A stretch of 64,000 nt of DNA from Niveibacterium sp. 24ML (GTDB taxonomy: Bacteria > Pseudomonadota > Gammaproteobacteria > Burkholderiales > Rhodocyclaceae): contig NZ_JAPFHA010000016.1 of NCBI RefSeq assembly GCF_026586805.1, positions 1-64,000 on the forward strand, written 5' to 3'. Under the pieces are notes generated by a model that saw nothing but the letters and a program-made list of their open reading frames with translations, was not told where the DNA came from and searched no databases. The position numbers were made by a program, and so were the translations under genes. Below are positions 24,805-33,541 of the stretch, in pieces. Positions within the stretch are counted from its first letter, which is position 1; each line of letters begins with the position of its first letter.

Positions 24805-27800
24805 ATGCCGATCCGCGTTTGCTTCTCCAACCGATTCGAAGTCCTACTCGAAGGCCTGCTCACCCAACTCGCGGCCGAAGCGCCGGCGCCGTTCGAGCGG
24901 CAAACGGTGATCGTGCCCAGCATCGCGGTGCGGCGGCGGATCGAACTCGCGGTGGCAGACCGTTTCGGCATCTGCGCGCAGATCGACTTCCCCTTCCTCG
25001 GCCAGTGGCTGTGGCAGGAAGTCGGCCAGTGGATGCCGGCGCCCGAGCGCTCGCCGCTCGATCATGGGCGCCTGACCTGGGCGATCCTGGTTCAGCTCGG
25101 CGATGCCGAGTTCATCGCGCACCACGAAGCGCTTGCCAGCTACCTCGCCGACGCCGACGCGGTGATGCGCTTTGAACTGGCCGAGCGCATCGCCCGCGTG
25201 TTCGAAGACGCCGTCACCTACCGCCCGGACTGGGTCGAGCAATGGCGCCAGCGCCGGCCGCTGAACTTGCCGCTGGAAGCCGACAGCCGCACCGCCGCGT
25301 GGCAAGCCGATCTGTGGCGCCGCGTCACCGGCGCGCTCGGCGTATCCGGCCAGCACCCCTTCATCCGCCAGTTGCAAGAAGCCCCGCAACTACGCGGCAC
25401 GCCGGCCAGCACCACGCCGGTTTATGTGTTCGCCCTGCCCGCGCTGCCACCACTGCACCTGGATCTGCTGCGCGCCTTCGCCAGCTACCGGCCGCTCCAG
25501 CTCTACACGCTCAACCCCTGCCGCGAGCACTGGTTCGAGATTGTGCCGGCCAAGCGGCTCTCCTTCCTCGCCGCGCGTGGCCAGGCCGACTATCACGAAA
25601 CCGGCAACCGCCTGCTCGCCGCCTGGGGCCGGCAGACGCAAGCGCACATCGACTTGCTGTTCGAGAACGACGACGCACTCGAAGAACGCGGCAGCCAGTT
25701 CGACGAAGCGTCGCCGCACACCCTGCTCGGCCATGTGCAGAACGCCGTCCTCGATCTGCAGGAACTCGCGCCCGGCAGCTTCACCCCCGACGCCGCCGAC
25801 CGCAGCATCGAGCTGCACGTCTGCCACTCGCTCACCCGCCAGCTCGAAGCGCTGCAGGATCGCCTGCTCGGCCTGCTGGCCAGCGATAACCCGATCCGCC
25901 CCGACCAAGTGCTGGTGGTGGTACCCGATCTGGCCGCCGCCGCTCCACTGATCGACGCGGTATTCGGCACCGCCCCGCCCGCCCGGCGCATCCCCTACAC
26001 CATCACCGGCCGCGGCCAGACGCGCGAGAACCCGGTCGCCCGCACGCTCGCCGCATTGCTCGATCTGCTGCCCGGCCGCTTTGCCGCCAGCGCGGTGTTC
26101 GATCTGCTGCAACAGCGCCCGATCGCCACCCGCTACCGGCTCGACGATGCCGCACTCGAAACCGTGCGAGGCTGGATCGCCGAGGCCGGCATCCGCTGGG
26201 GGCTGGACGCCGGCCAGCGCGGCGAACTGGGCCTGCCACCGGCCGACTTCCACACCTTCGCCGACGGCATCGAACGCCTCTACCTCGCTTACGCACTGGG
26301 CGACGACGCTTGTTTCGGCGGCCGCACGGGGGCCGGCAACCCCGAGGGGCAGGCCGCGCAGGCGCTGGGGCAACTCTGGCGCTTCGTGCAAGACCTTGGC
26401 GACACCCGCCAGCGCTGGCGCCAGGCACGCAGCGCCGACGCCTGGCGCAACGAACTCGACGCCCTGCTCGAACGCTACATCCCGGCGGCCTTCGAGTGGG
26501 CGGAAGACCTGCGCGCGCTGCGTGCCACGGTGGCCGAACTGCACCGGCAGATGAGCGCGGCGGGCGAGATGCCCTTGCCCGCCGAGGTCGTGATCCGCGC
26601 CCTGGCCGATCTGCTCGAACAGCCTGCCCGCGGCGGCGTGCCCACCGGCGGCCTCAGCTTCGCGGCGATGGCCAGCCTGCGCCCGCTGCCCTACCGCATG
26701 GTCTGCGTGCTCGGGCTCGATGACGGCGCCTTCCCCGGCGCCGACCGGCCGGCAGAATTCGACTTGCTCGCGCGCCACCCGCGCCGCGGCGACCGCCAGC
26801 GCCGCTTCGACGACCGCAACCTCTTCCTCGATCTGCTGCTCGGCGCGCGCGAGTTGCTCTACCTTTCGCACACCGGCCGCAGCCTGCGCGACAACGCGCC
26901 GCTGCCGCCTTCTGTGCTGGTTTCCGAACTGCTCGACGTACTCGCCGAAGCCACCGCCGCCGATCCGCACGACAGCGCCTCGATCGCCCAGGCTCGCACG
27001 CGCCTGATCGTCGAGCACCCGCTGCAAGCCTTCTCACGCGAGCTTTTCGATCCTGACGGCGACGCCCGCCTGCGCAGCCACAACCAGGAACTGTGCGAAG
27101 CGCTGCGCGCCGGCCGCAGCGGCGTCGCAAGCCCCGCCCTCGGCAGCGACTTCGATAGCGATGAGCGCGACGAGCGCGATGGCGCCGAGGCGGCACAGCC
27201 CTTCTTCAGCGCCCCGCTCGCGATCACGCCGGATCAGCGCACGGTGCCGCTCGATGCGCTGATCCGCTTCTTCCGCCACCCCTGCCGCGCCCTGCTGCGC
27301 GATCGCCTTGGCCTGCAACTGACCGAAGGCGACGAAGCGCTCGACGATCAGGAGCCATTCGTCGCCGGCTTCCACGAACACAATGCGCTGGTACGCCGGC
27401 TCGAAACCGAAGTGCTTGCCGGCAGCCCGCCGGAGCGCCTGCGCGAACTGGCCGAGGCCGGCAACGAATACCCTGAGGGCGCCATCGGCCGCACCCAGCG
27501 CGAAGGCGCCCTCACCGAACTCGCCTGGTTCTCCGCCGCCCTGCAGCCCCTGCGCGACGAAGCCGCGCTACCACCGCAAGCGCTCGCGCTCGATTTCACG
27601 ATCGAAGGCGAAGCCTGGCGCCTTGCCGGCAACCTCGCCGGCCTGCGCGCCAGCGGCCAGCTGCGCTACCGCATTGACGCACTGCGCCCCACCGACCGCA
27701 TCGAAACCCTGATCCGGCACTGGGCCTTGTGTGCGGCCAGTCCGGCCGGCGTCGCGCCCCTCACCCGGCACATCGCCAGCGACGGCGAATTCGCGCTCGA

Positions 27801-28092
27801 AGCGCTGAAAGCCGAGCACGCGCAGGCCAAGCTGCACACGCTGCTCACCCACTACCGCACCGGCCTCACCCGGCCGCTGCACTTCTTCCCCAAGAGCGCA
27901 TGGGCCTATATCGAATCAGGCAGCAACCTGCGTACTGCGCGGCAGAAGTGGGAAGGCGGCTTGTTCGCCGGCGAGCGTGACGACGCCTGGTACCAGCTTG
28001 CGCTGCGCGGGGTGGCTGATCCGCTGGACGAGGAATTCGCGCAGTGCGCAGAGGATGTATTCGGCGAGGCGGGTTCAGGCAGCGGCGAGTAG
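24805..28092 (+). CDS. recC: Exodeoxyribonuclease V subunit gamma, RecC
   Basis: 1095 residues, close to E. coli RecC (1122). RecC holds the RecBCD complex together, splits the DNA strands and scans for Chi with inactivated helicase-like domains. Recognisable stretches are CFSNRFEVLLEGLL at the start, QIDFPFLGQWLW, FALPALPPLHLDLLRAF, GRGQTRENPVARTLAALLDL and PLPYRMVCVLGLDDGAFPG. ATG 24805 gives the family N-terminus. recB and recD, normally adjacent, lie 5.4 and 10.8 kb downstream. The codon use is very GC-rich compared with the minus-strand genes that follow. Confidence 0.95.
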   Translation: MPIRVCFSNRFEVLLEGLLTQLAAEAPAPFERQTVIVPSIAVRRRIELAVADRFGICAQIDFPFLGQWLWQEVGQWMPAPERSPLDHGRLTWAILVQLGDAEFIAHHEALASYLADADAVMRFELAERIARVFEDAVTYRPDWVEQWRQRRPLNLPLEADSRTAAWQADLWRRVTGALGVSGQHPFIRQLQEAPQLRGTPASTTPVYVFALPALPPLHLDLLRAFASYRPLQLYTLNPCREHWFEIVPAKRLSFLAARGQADYHETGNRLLAAWGRQTQAHIDLLFENDDALEERGSQFDEASPHTLLGHVQNAVLDLQELAPGSFTPDAADRSIELHVCHSLTRQLEALQDRLLGLLASDNPIRPDQVLVVVPDLAAAAPLIDAVFGTAPPARRIPYTITGRGQTRENPVARTLAALLDLLPGRFAASAVFDLLQQRPIATRYRLDDAALETVRGWIAEAGIRWGLDAGQRGELGLPPADFHTFADGIERLYLAYALGDDACFGGRTGAGNPEGQAAQALGQLWRFVQDLGDTRQRWRQARSADAWRNELDALLERYIPAAFEWAEDLRALRATVAELHRQMSAAGEMPLPAEVVIRALADLLEQPARGGVPTGGLSFAAMASLRPLPYRMVCVLGLDDGAFPGADRPAEFDLLARHPRRGDRQRRFDDRNLFLDLLLGARELLYLSHTGRSLRDNAPLPPSVLVSELLDVLAEATAADPHDSASIAQARTRLIVEHPLQAFSRELFDPDGDARLRSHNQELCEALRAGRSGVASPALGSDFDSDERDERDGAEAAQPFFSAPLAITPDQRTVPLDALIRFFRHPCRALLRDRLGLQLTEGDEALDDQEPFVAGFHEHNALVRRLETEVLAGSPPERLRELAEAGNEYPEGAIGRTQREGALTELAWFSAALQPLRDEAALPPQALALDFTIEGEAWRLAGNLAGLRASGQLRYRIDALRPTDRIETLIRHWALCAASPAGVAPLTRHIASDGEFALEALKAEHAQAKLHTLLTHYRTGLTRPLHFFPKSAWAYIESGSNLRTARQKWEGGLFAGERDDAWYQLALRGVADPLDEEFAQCAEDVFGEAGSGSGE

Positions 28093-28139
28093 CGCCGACG
28101 CCGGCGTAGGCAAATCCAGGCGCTGCAACAACCCAAGCA

Positions 28140-30389
28140 TCAGTGCAGCGGGTGCCATGCACCCTTGCTCTGCCACTCGCTCGCCCAAGCGACGAACTGG
28201 TCGGCAGGCATCGGGCGGGCGATGCCGTACCCCTGCGCCAGCCGGCAACCCAGTTCCACCAGCGCCGCCCCGTGCTCAAGGGTTTCGACCCCCTCCGCGA
28301 TCACCGAGCAATTGAATGCCTTGGCCAGGCGCACAACGATTTCGACGATGCCGAAGTCGTTCTTGTCATGGAGCATGTCGCACACGAAGCTGCGATCGAT
28401 CTTCAGCGCATCGATCGGCAACTTCTGGAAGTAGGTCAGCGATGAATACCCGGTGCCAAAGTCGTCCAGTGCAAAGCGCACCCCGAGTTGCTTGCAACAG
28501 TTCAGCACCTCGGCGGCGCGGCTCATGTCCGACAGCGCGGCGGATTCGAGAATCTCCAGCTCCAGGCTGTGCGGCGCTACCTCAGGGTGGCGCGCAAGGG
28601 CAATCGACAGGCGATCGGCAAAGTCGTGCAGCAACAGATGGTCAGCACTGATGTTGGCGCTGACCATGAGCGCAAAGCCGATTGAATTCCATGCCGCAAT
28701 CTGCGACAGCACCGATTCGATCACCCATTCGCCGACCAAGGGTTCGAGCGAACTACCGGCGAGATACCCAAGAAAGTCGCCCGGTTGCAGCAAGCCTTTC
28801 TCGGGGTGCTGCCAGCGAATCAGCGCCTCTGCCCCAACGACCTCACCACTCACCAGATCCACCTTCGGCTGGTAGAACAAAACAAATTCCTTGTGATCGA
28901 GCGCCTCGCGCAGGCGCAGCAACTGGCTCCGATGCGCCTGCGCCTGGCGGCTATGCACCGGATCGAACAAGTAGAAGCGGTTCTTGCCCGTTTCTTTTGC
29001 CTGGTACATCGCCTGATCGGCATGGCGCAGCAAGGGGTCAGCGTCCACATCGTCACTCGGATACAAGGTCACGCCGATACTGGCCGACACGCTGAGTGAG
29101 CGCTCTTCAATCTGTACCGGTGCGGCGACAACGGTGAGCAAACGTTCTAGCGTTACCTCAACATCATGCGGGTGCAACAAGTCGTTGAGCAGCAGCACAA
29201 ACTCGTCGCCACCGATGCGGGCAATCGTGTCCTCGCCACGCAACTGATCCTGCAGGCGCTTGGTGATGACGATCAGCAGTTCGTCGCCCACGCCGTGGCC
29301 ATACAAGTCGTTGATCGGCTTGAAGCCATCGAGATCGAGGTAGCAAACGGCCAGAAGTTTGCCACCCCGCTGCGCATGCACGATGGCGCGATCAAGCCGG
29401 TCGATCAGCAAGCGGCGGTTCGGGACCCCGGTCAGGACATCGAAATGCGCAATGCGATCGAGTTCGGCCTCGTGCACCTTGCTTGATGTGATGTCGGAAC
29501 AGATGCCGACGTACTGCTGCAGCTTGCCTTGTTCGTCACGGATCGTCGAGATCGACAATTTTTCAGCGTAGGCCTCGCCATTCTTGCGGCGGTTCCAGAT
29601 TTCGCCCTGCCAGAAATCGTGTTCACGCAAGGATGCCCACATCGCGGCATAGAACTCGGATTCATGGCGGCCTGATGCAAGCATGCTCGGGCGCTGGCCC
29701 AGCACCTCGTCGCGGCTGTAGCCGGTAATGCGCGTGAAAGCTGGGTTGATATCGACGATGAGGCCGTTCACGTCGACAATCATGATGCCGTCGTAGCAGT
29801 GGGCAAACACACTTGCCGACAAGCGCATGCGCGCTTCGGCCCGCTTTCGCTCGCCGATATCGGTGAGCGTGATCCGCAACGCGGCGTCCGCTTTCGACAC
29901 TCGCACGTAGTCAACCTGGGTCTGCAGCAAACCTCCATCGGGTAAGCGCAGGGCCAAGTCCGTGCTCTGCCGGCTCCCTGCCTCTTTCCGCAAAATGCCC
30001 GCCAGGGCCAAGCGCCAAAGCGGCTGATCTTCAGCGGAGACCAAGGCTTCAAATTGACAGCCGACCAAAGCGCTGCGTTCAACGCCCAGCATGGTCGCCG
30101 CCCTGCGGTTCAGCTCCTGGATAAGGCCATTGGCCGAAAGTGAGAGATAGCCGACCGGGGCATCTTCGTACAGGGTGGCGTAGCGATTGCGTGCCTGCTC
30201 CAGCTCATTCTGAACCAGCTGAAGCTGCTCGTTCTGCATCTCAAGCTCGATCTGGTGCACCTGGAGTTCATGCACGAGGCGCCGCGATTCAGCTTCACTG
30301 CCTGGGGCAAGCATGTTTCCAGCAGCCAGGCGGCTTTCAGCCTGTCTGCGCAACTCGGCTGCGTGGATCCCACACTTGTCCGGCTTCAT
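28140..30389 (-). CDS. PAS-PAS-GGDEF-EAL cyclic-di-GMP signalling protein
   Basis: 749 residues. A coiled-coil lead (about 35-70) precedes PAS1 (about 68-180) and PAS2 (about 190-310), then a GGDEF domain (about 320-480) with intact IGGDEFVLL, and an EAL domain (about 495-740) with intact EALIRW, DDFGTGYSSL and QGYGIARPM. Both c-di-GMP synthesis and hydrolysis are possible from the motifs. No membrane segment, so a cytoplasmic sensor. It starts 21 bp after the CheB/CheR fusion and is probably co-transcribed with it. Lies antisense in orientation between recC and recB. Confidence 0.93.
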   Translation of the reverse strand: MKPDKCGIHAAELRRQAESRLAAGNMLAPGSEAESRRLVHELQVHQIELEMQNEQLQLVQNELEQARNRYATLYEDAPVGYLSLSANGLIQELNRRAATMLGVERSALVGCQFEALVSAEDQPLWRLALAGILRKEAGSRQSTDLALRLPDGGLLQTQVDYVRVSKADAALRITLTDIGERKRAEARMRLSASVFAHCYDGIMIVDVNGLIVDINPAFTRITGYSRDEVLGQRPSMLASGRHESEFYAAMWASLREHDFWQGEIWNRRKNGEAYAEKLSISTIRDEQGKLQQYVGICSDITSSKVHEAELDRIAHFDVLTGVPNRRLLIDRLDRAIVHAQRGGKLLAVCYLDLDGFKPINDLYGHGVGDELLIVITKRLQDQLRGEDTIARIGGDEFVLLLNDLLHPHDVEVTLERLLTVVAAPVQIEERSLSVSASIGVTLYPSDDVDADPLLRHADQAMYQAKETGKNRFYLFDPVHSRQAQAHRSQLLRLREALDHKEFVLFYQPKVDLVSGEVVGAEALIRWQHPEKGLLQPGDFLGYLAGSSLEPLVGEWVIESVLSQIAAWNSIGFALMVSANISADHLLLHDFADRLSIALARHPEVAPHSLELEILESAALSDMSRAAEVLNCCKQLGVRFALDDFGTGYSSLTYFQKLPIDALKIDRSFVCDMLHDKNDFGIVEIVVRLAKAFNCSVIAEGVETLEHGAALVELGCRLAQGYGIARPMPADQFVAWASEWQSKGAWHPLH

Positions 30390-30410
30390 GTCGCCCCTCC
30401 TTCGGAGGCT

Positions 30411-33059
30411 TTACGGCGGCGAAAGCTGATTCTGTAGCGCCGCTTCAAGCTTCCTGAGCTCGGTGATATCGATGAAGGTAATGACAACGCCATCAATCAC
30501 ATTATCTTGGGTTCTGTACGGCATGATCCTCACCCGGTACCAGCGGCCATCGTAGGTGCGGGCCTGGCGCTCCTGGAAGACAAGGCTGCGGAGAACTTCC
30601 TCAGCATCCTCTTTCAGCCCTGGATAGTCGAGATCCGTGACCACATGCGTGATCGGCCGCCCAACGTCGCTGGGGATCAGTTTGAACAGGTTGGTGGCAT
30701 GCGGCGTGAAGCGACGCAGCCCCATTTCGCTATCGAGGAAGATCGTTGCGATCTCGATGCTGTTGAGCAGGTTGGTCATGTCGTTCTTGACCCAGGTCAG
30801 GTCGTTGACCTTGCCGTGAAGCTCGGAATTGACCGTCTGCAATTCCTCGTTGAGCGATTGCATCTCTTCTTTCGAGGTCGTCAATTCCTCGTTGGTGGAT
30901 TGCAACTCCTCGTTGGTGGATTGCAGTTCCTCGTTGGAGGATTTCAATTCTTCCATCGAGGTCTGCATCTCTTCATGCGTGATCTGCAAGGCGTCACGCG
31001 CCTGCTCCAGTTCCTGCAGCAAGGCGATGTGCGTCGCCGCAGCAACTGACTTGCGCCGGCTGCGGGTAACAGGCGGCGCAGGCATATCCTGAAACACGAT
31101 CAAGACGCGCCCCTTGAGTGGCTCGGGCCGCTCAAGCGGGTGCACCGTCACGTTGACCAGCAGGCTGCCGTTGTGCCCACTCACCTCCAGCCCAGCCAAC
31201 TTCACGGGTTCCCGCTCGCGCAGCGCTTTGCGGATCACGCCGGTCAGCGCTTCGCGCAAGCCTTCACGCGCCATCGCGTGGATGTTGATGTTGACCTTCC
31301 CGGCAGCTGGCTCCAGGTACTTGCCGGTGCGACCACTGATGTACAGGATGTCACCATCGCCGTTCACCAGCACCGCTGCTGGCGCGTAGTTCTGCTGGAT
31401 GAACGAATCGGTCAGTAACTCCATGCTCTCGGCGTGTTCGGCTTTGGCGGCCTCGCCATCGGGGTGTGCCTCGCGCACGGCGCGCTGCGGAAACTCCACT
31501 TCGGAAATCGGCAAGCCCTGATCAAGCCGCAGGAATATCCGGGCCAGCTGATTGACCGGGGCAAACAGGTGCGCATACGTGCCAAGCGTTTCAGCACTGC
31601 CCAGCAGCAGCACGCCACCGCGATTGAGCGCGTAGTGGAACAAGGGCAAGAGCTTCTTCTGCAGACGCGGCCGGAAGTAGATCAGCAGATTGCGGCAGCA
31701 GAGGATGTCCAGCCTGGTGAACGGCGGGTCAGAGATGATGTTCTGCGGTGCAAACACCACCATCTCGCGAATGTCCTTGCGGATGCGATAACCATCGCCC
31801 TCGACAACAAAGTGCCGAGCAAGCCGCTCAGGTGACACATCAGCCGCGATGCTGGCCGGGTACACACCCCGACGCGCGGTTTCAATCGCATCGGGATCAA
31901 GGTCTGTCGCATAGATCTGCAGATCGAAACGCGAACCGGGCAAGGTTTCTTCGAGCGCTTCACGGAAGCTCATTGCCAGCGAATAAGCCTCCTCGCCGGT
32001 CGAGCAGCCGGGCACCCAGGCGCGCAGCGTCTTGCCGCTCGGCGCCCGCGCCAGCAGAGCGGGAATCGCATCCACACGCATCGAGTGCCACACCGCCGGG
32101 TCGCGGAAGAAACTGGTCACCCCAATCAGCAGTTCCTTGAACAACAGATCCAGTTCAAGCGGATTCGCACGAAGGAAATCCAGATAATCAGCAATGCTGC
32201 CGAGCTGATGCAAAGCAATGCGGCGCTCGATACGCCGATAGAGCGTATTGGTTTTGTAGAGCGTGAAATCATTGCCGGTCCGCTCGCGAAGCAAGAGCAG
32301 GATGAGATCGAGCTCTTTCGCGGGCTCGCTGATCTCTTTGGCGGTGTCCAGATCGTGGGGCACTTCTTGCCCACGCAAGCGTTCCGCCGGCGCAGGCTGC
32401 GCAGGGCGGCGCAGCGCCTCGAGAATCCGATCGGGTAGTGCCTCGGGCTTGCCAACCACATCCACGACGCCCGCCTCGATGGCACAGCGCGGCATGCTGT
32501 CGGCCTGCGCGCTGGCCGGATCCTGCGCGAACGTCACGCCGCCACATTCCTTCACGACGCGCAGCCCGGCGACACCGTCCGAACCCATGCCGGACAAGAC
32601 CACGCCCACCGCCAGTTCCTGCCGCTCCTCGGCGAGCGCCTGGAGGAAGAAGTCGAACGGAAGCCGCAGCCCCCGCCGCGCAATCGGCTCCTGCAAATGC
32701 AGCAGCCCGTTTTCGAGCGTGAGATCCTTGTTCGGCGGAATCACGAACACACGATCCGGCTGTACCGGCATCGCGTCGACCGCCTCGACAACCGATATCG
32801 AGGTCGCGCGCTGCAAGAGCTCCGGCAAACTACTCGGATAGTCGGGCGCGAGGTGCTGAACCACCACATAGGCAAGCCCGGAGTCGGGTGGCACATGGCC
32901 AAAGAAACGCTCCAGTGCATCAAAGCCGCCTGCGGAACAACCGATCCCGACAATCGGGAAGCCGCCACCGCGTGAGCTTTGATCAGGTGTGGCGCGGCGA
33001 GCGAGCACAGACTCCGCAGCCGGATCGAGCGGGGTCACGGAATTTTCGGGCGATGCCAT
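30411..33059 (-). CDS. CheB-CheR fusion protein with coiled coil and PAS domain
   Basis: 882 residues. CheB-type methylesterase domain (about 33-215) with catalytic S42 in GCSAGG, H69 in VVQHLAP and D161 in GMGSDG, lacking a receiver domain. CheR-type methyltransferase (about 235-500) with VPGCSTGEEAYS (SAM site) and CRNLLIYF. Then a PAS-like region, a heptad coiled coil built on STNEELQ repeats, and a C-terminal PAS domain (about 760-880) ending in FIDITELRKLE. The histidine kinase often found after this in the family is absent. ATG 33059 has AAGG upstream. Probably signals to the following GGDEF-EAL gene. Confidence 0.9.
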   Translation of the reverse strand: MASPENSVTPLDPAAESVLARRATPDQSSRGGGFPIVGIGCSAGGFDALERFFGHVPPDSGLAYVVVQHLAPDYPSSLPELLQRATSISVVEAVDAMPVQPDRVFVIPPNKDLTLENGLLHLQEPIARRGLRLPFDFFLQALAEERQELAVGVVLSGMGSDGVAGLRVVKECGGVTFAQDPASAQADSMPRCAIEAGVVDVVGKPEALPDRILEALRRPAQPAPAERLRGQEVPHDLDTAKEISEPAKELDLILLLLRERTGNDFTLYKTNTLYRRIERRIALHQLGSIADYLDFLRANPLELDLLFKELLIGVTSFFRDPAVWHSMRVDAIPALLARAPSGKTLRAWVPGCSTGEEAYSLAMSFREALEETLPGSRFDLQIYATDLDPDAIETARRGVYPASIAADVSPERLARHFVVEGDGYRIRKDIREMVVFAPQNIISDPPFTRLDILCCRNLLIYFRPRLQKKLLPLFHYALNRGGVLLLGSAETLGTYAHLFAPVNQLARIFLRLDQGLPISEVEFPQRAVREAHPDGEAAKAEHAESMELLTDSFIQQNYAPAAVLVNGDGDILYISGRTGKYLEPAAGKVNINIHAMAREGLREALTGVIRKALREREPVKLAGLEVSGHNGSLLVNVTVHPLERPEPLKGRVLIVFQDMPAPPVTRSRRKSVAAATHIALLQELEQARDALQITHEEMQTSMEELKSSNEELQSTNEELQSTNEELTTSKEEMQSLNEELQTVNSELHGKVNDLTWVKNDMTNLLNSIEIATIFLDSEMGLRRFTPHATNLFKLIPSDVGRPITHVVTDLDYPGLKEDAEEVLRSLVFQERQARTYDGRWYRVRIMPYRTQDNVIDGVVITFIDITELRKLEAALQNQLSPP
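30882..30944 (-). repeat. Three 21-bp tandem repeats inside the CheB-CheR coiled coil
   Basis: Units at 30882-30902, 30903-30923 and 30924-30944 differ by a few bases and encode the heptad STNEELQ and a variant. They produce the coiled coil; this is coding, not a CRISPR. Confidence 0.85.
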
Positions 33060-33541
33060 GGAAAAGCCTTGATGGGTGTACGACCTTAACTCTAGCAGGC
33101 ACACCGCCCACCCGGATTTTCGGCTCCTGCAACTCGGCCAGCCGGCACAGGCCGTTGTCTGAAGCGCGGCGTGTTGCGGCTGACTTCAAGCGCGTTACAG
33201 CGATGGGCCGCAGCGCGGCAAGCAGCTCAGCCCCTCGCACCCAAACGATAGAGTGGCGTCCGCCGCAATCGTGCAGGGCGATACGTTCTGCAACGCCATC
33301 GCCGCCACCAAAACCCGGGCAGGTGCAGCTCGGGACATCGGACGCGCACTCTGATGGCAACATAGCGGGCGATACGATTTGCTACCCGCAGCGCGGCCTT
33401 GAGTACGGATTCGAAGGTGAGTATGACAATGCACAAGGTGCCAGGCCACCGCCCTGCACACGCGGCCACCGGGGCCAGCAGACGACAGTGCTGGAGCAAG
33501 GCGACATGCTCCCGCACACCCGCGCACAGGGCCATTGCGCC
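33060..33541. other. Intergenic region between the CheB-CheR gene and recB
   Basis: About 480 bp between divergent genes. Frames here are short or extend from shadow frames of the flanking genes. It should hold both promoters; no convincing hexamer pair, repeat or RNA was seen. Confidence 0.4.

Noticed and set aside
25390-27027. 545-codon minus-strand frame inside recC
   Set aside because: Shadow of recC produced by its high third-position GC.
30882-30944. Tandem 21-bp repeats considered as a CRISPR-like array
   Set aside because: There are no spacers and the units encode coiled-coil heptads in frame.
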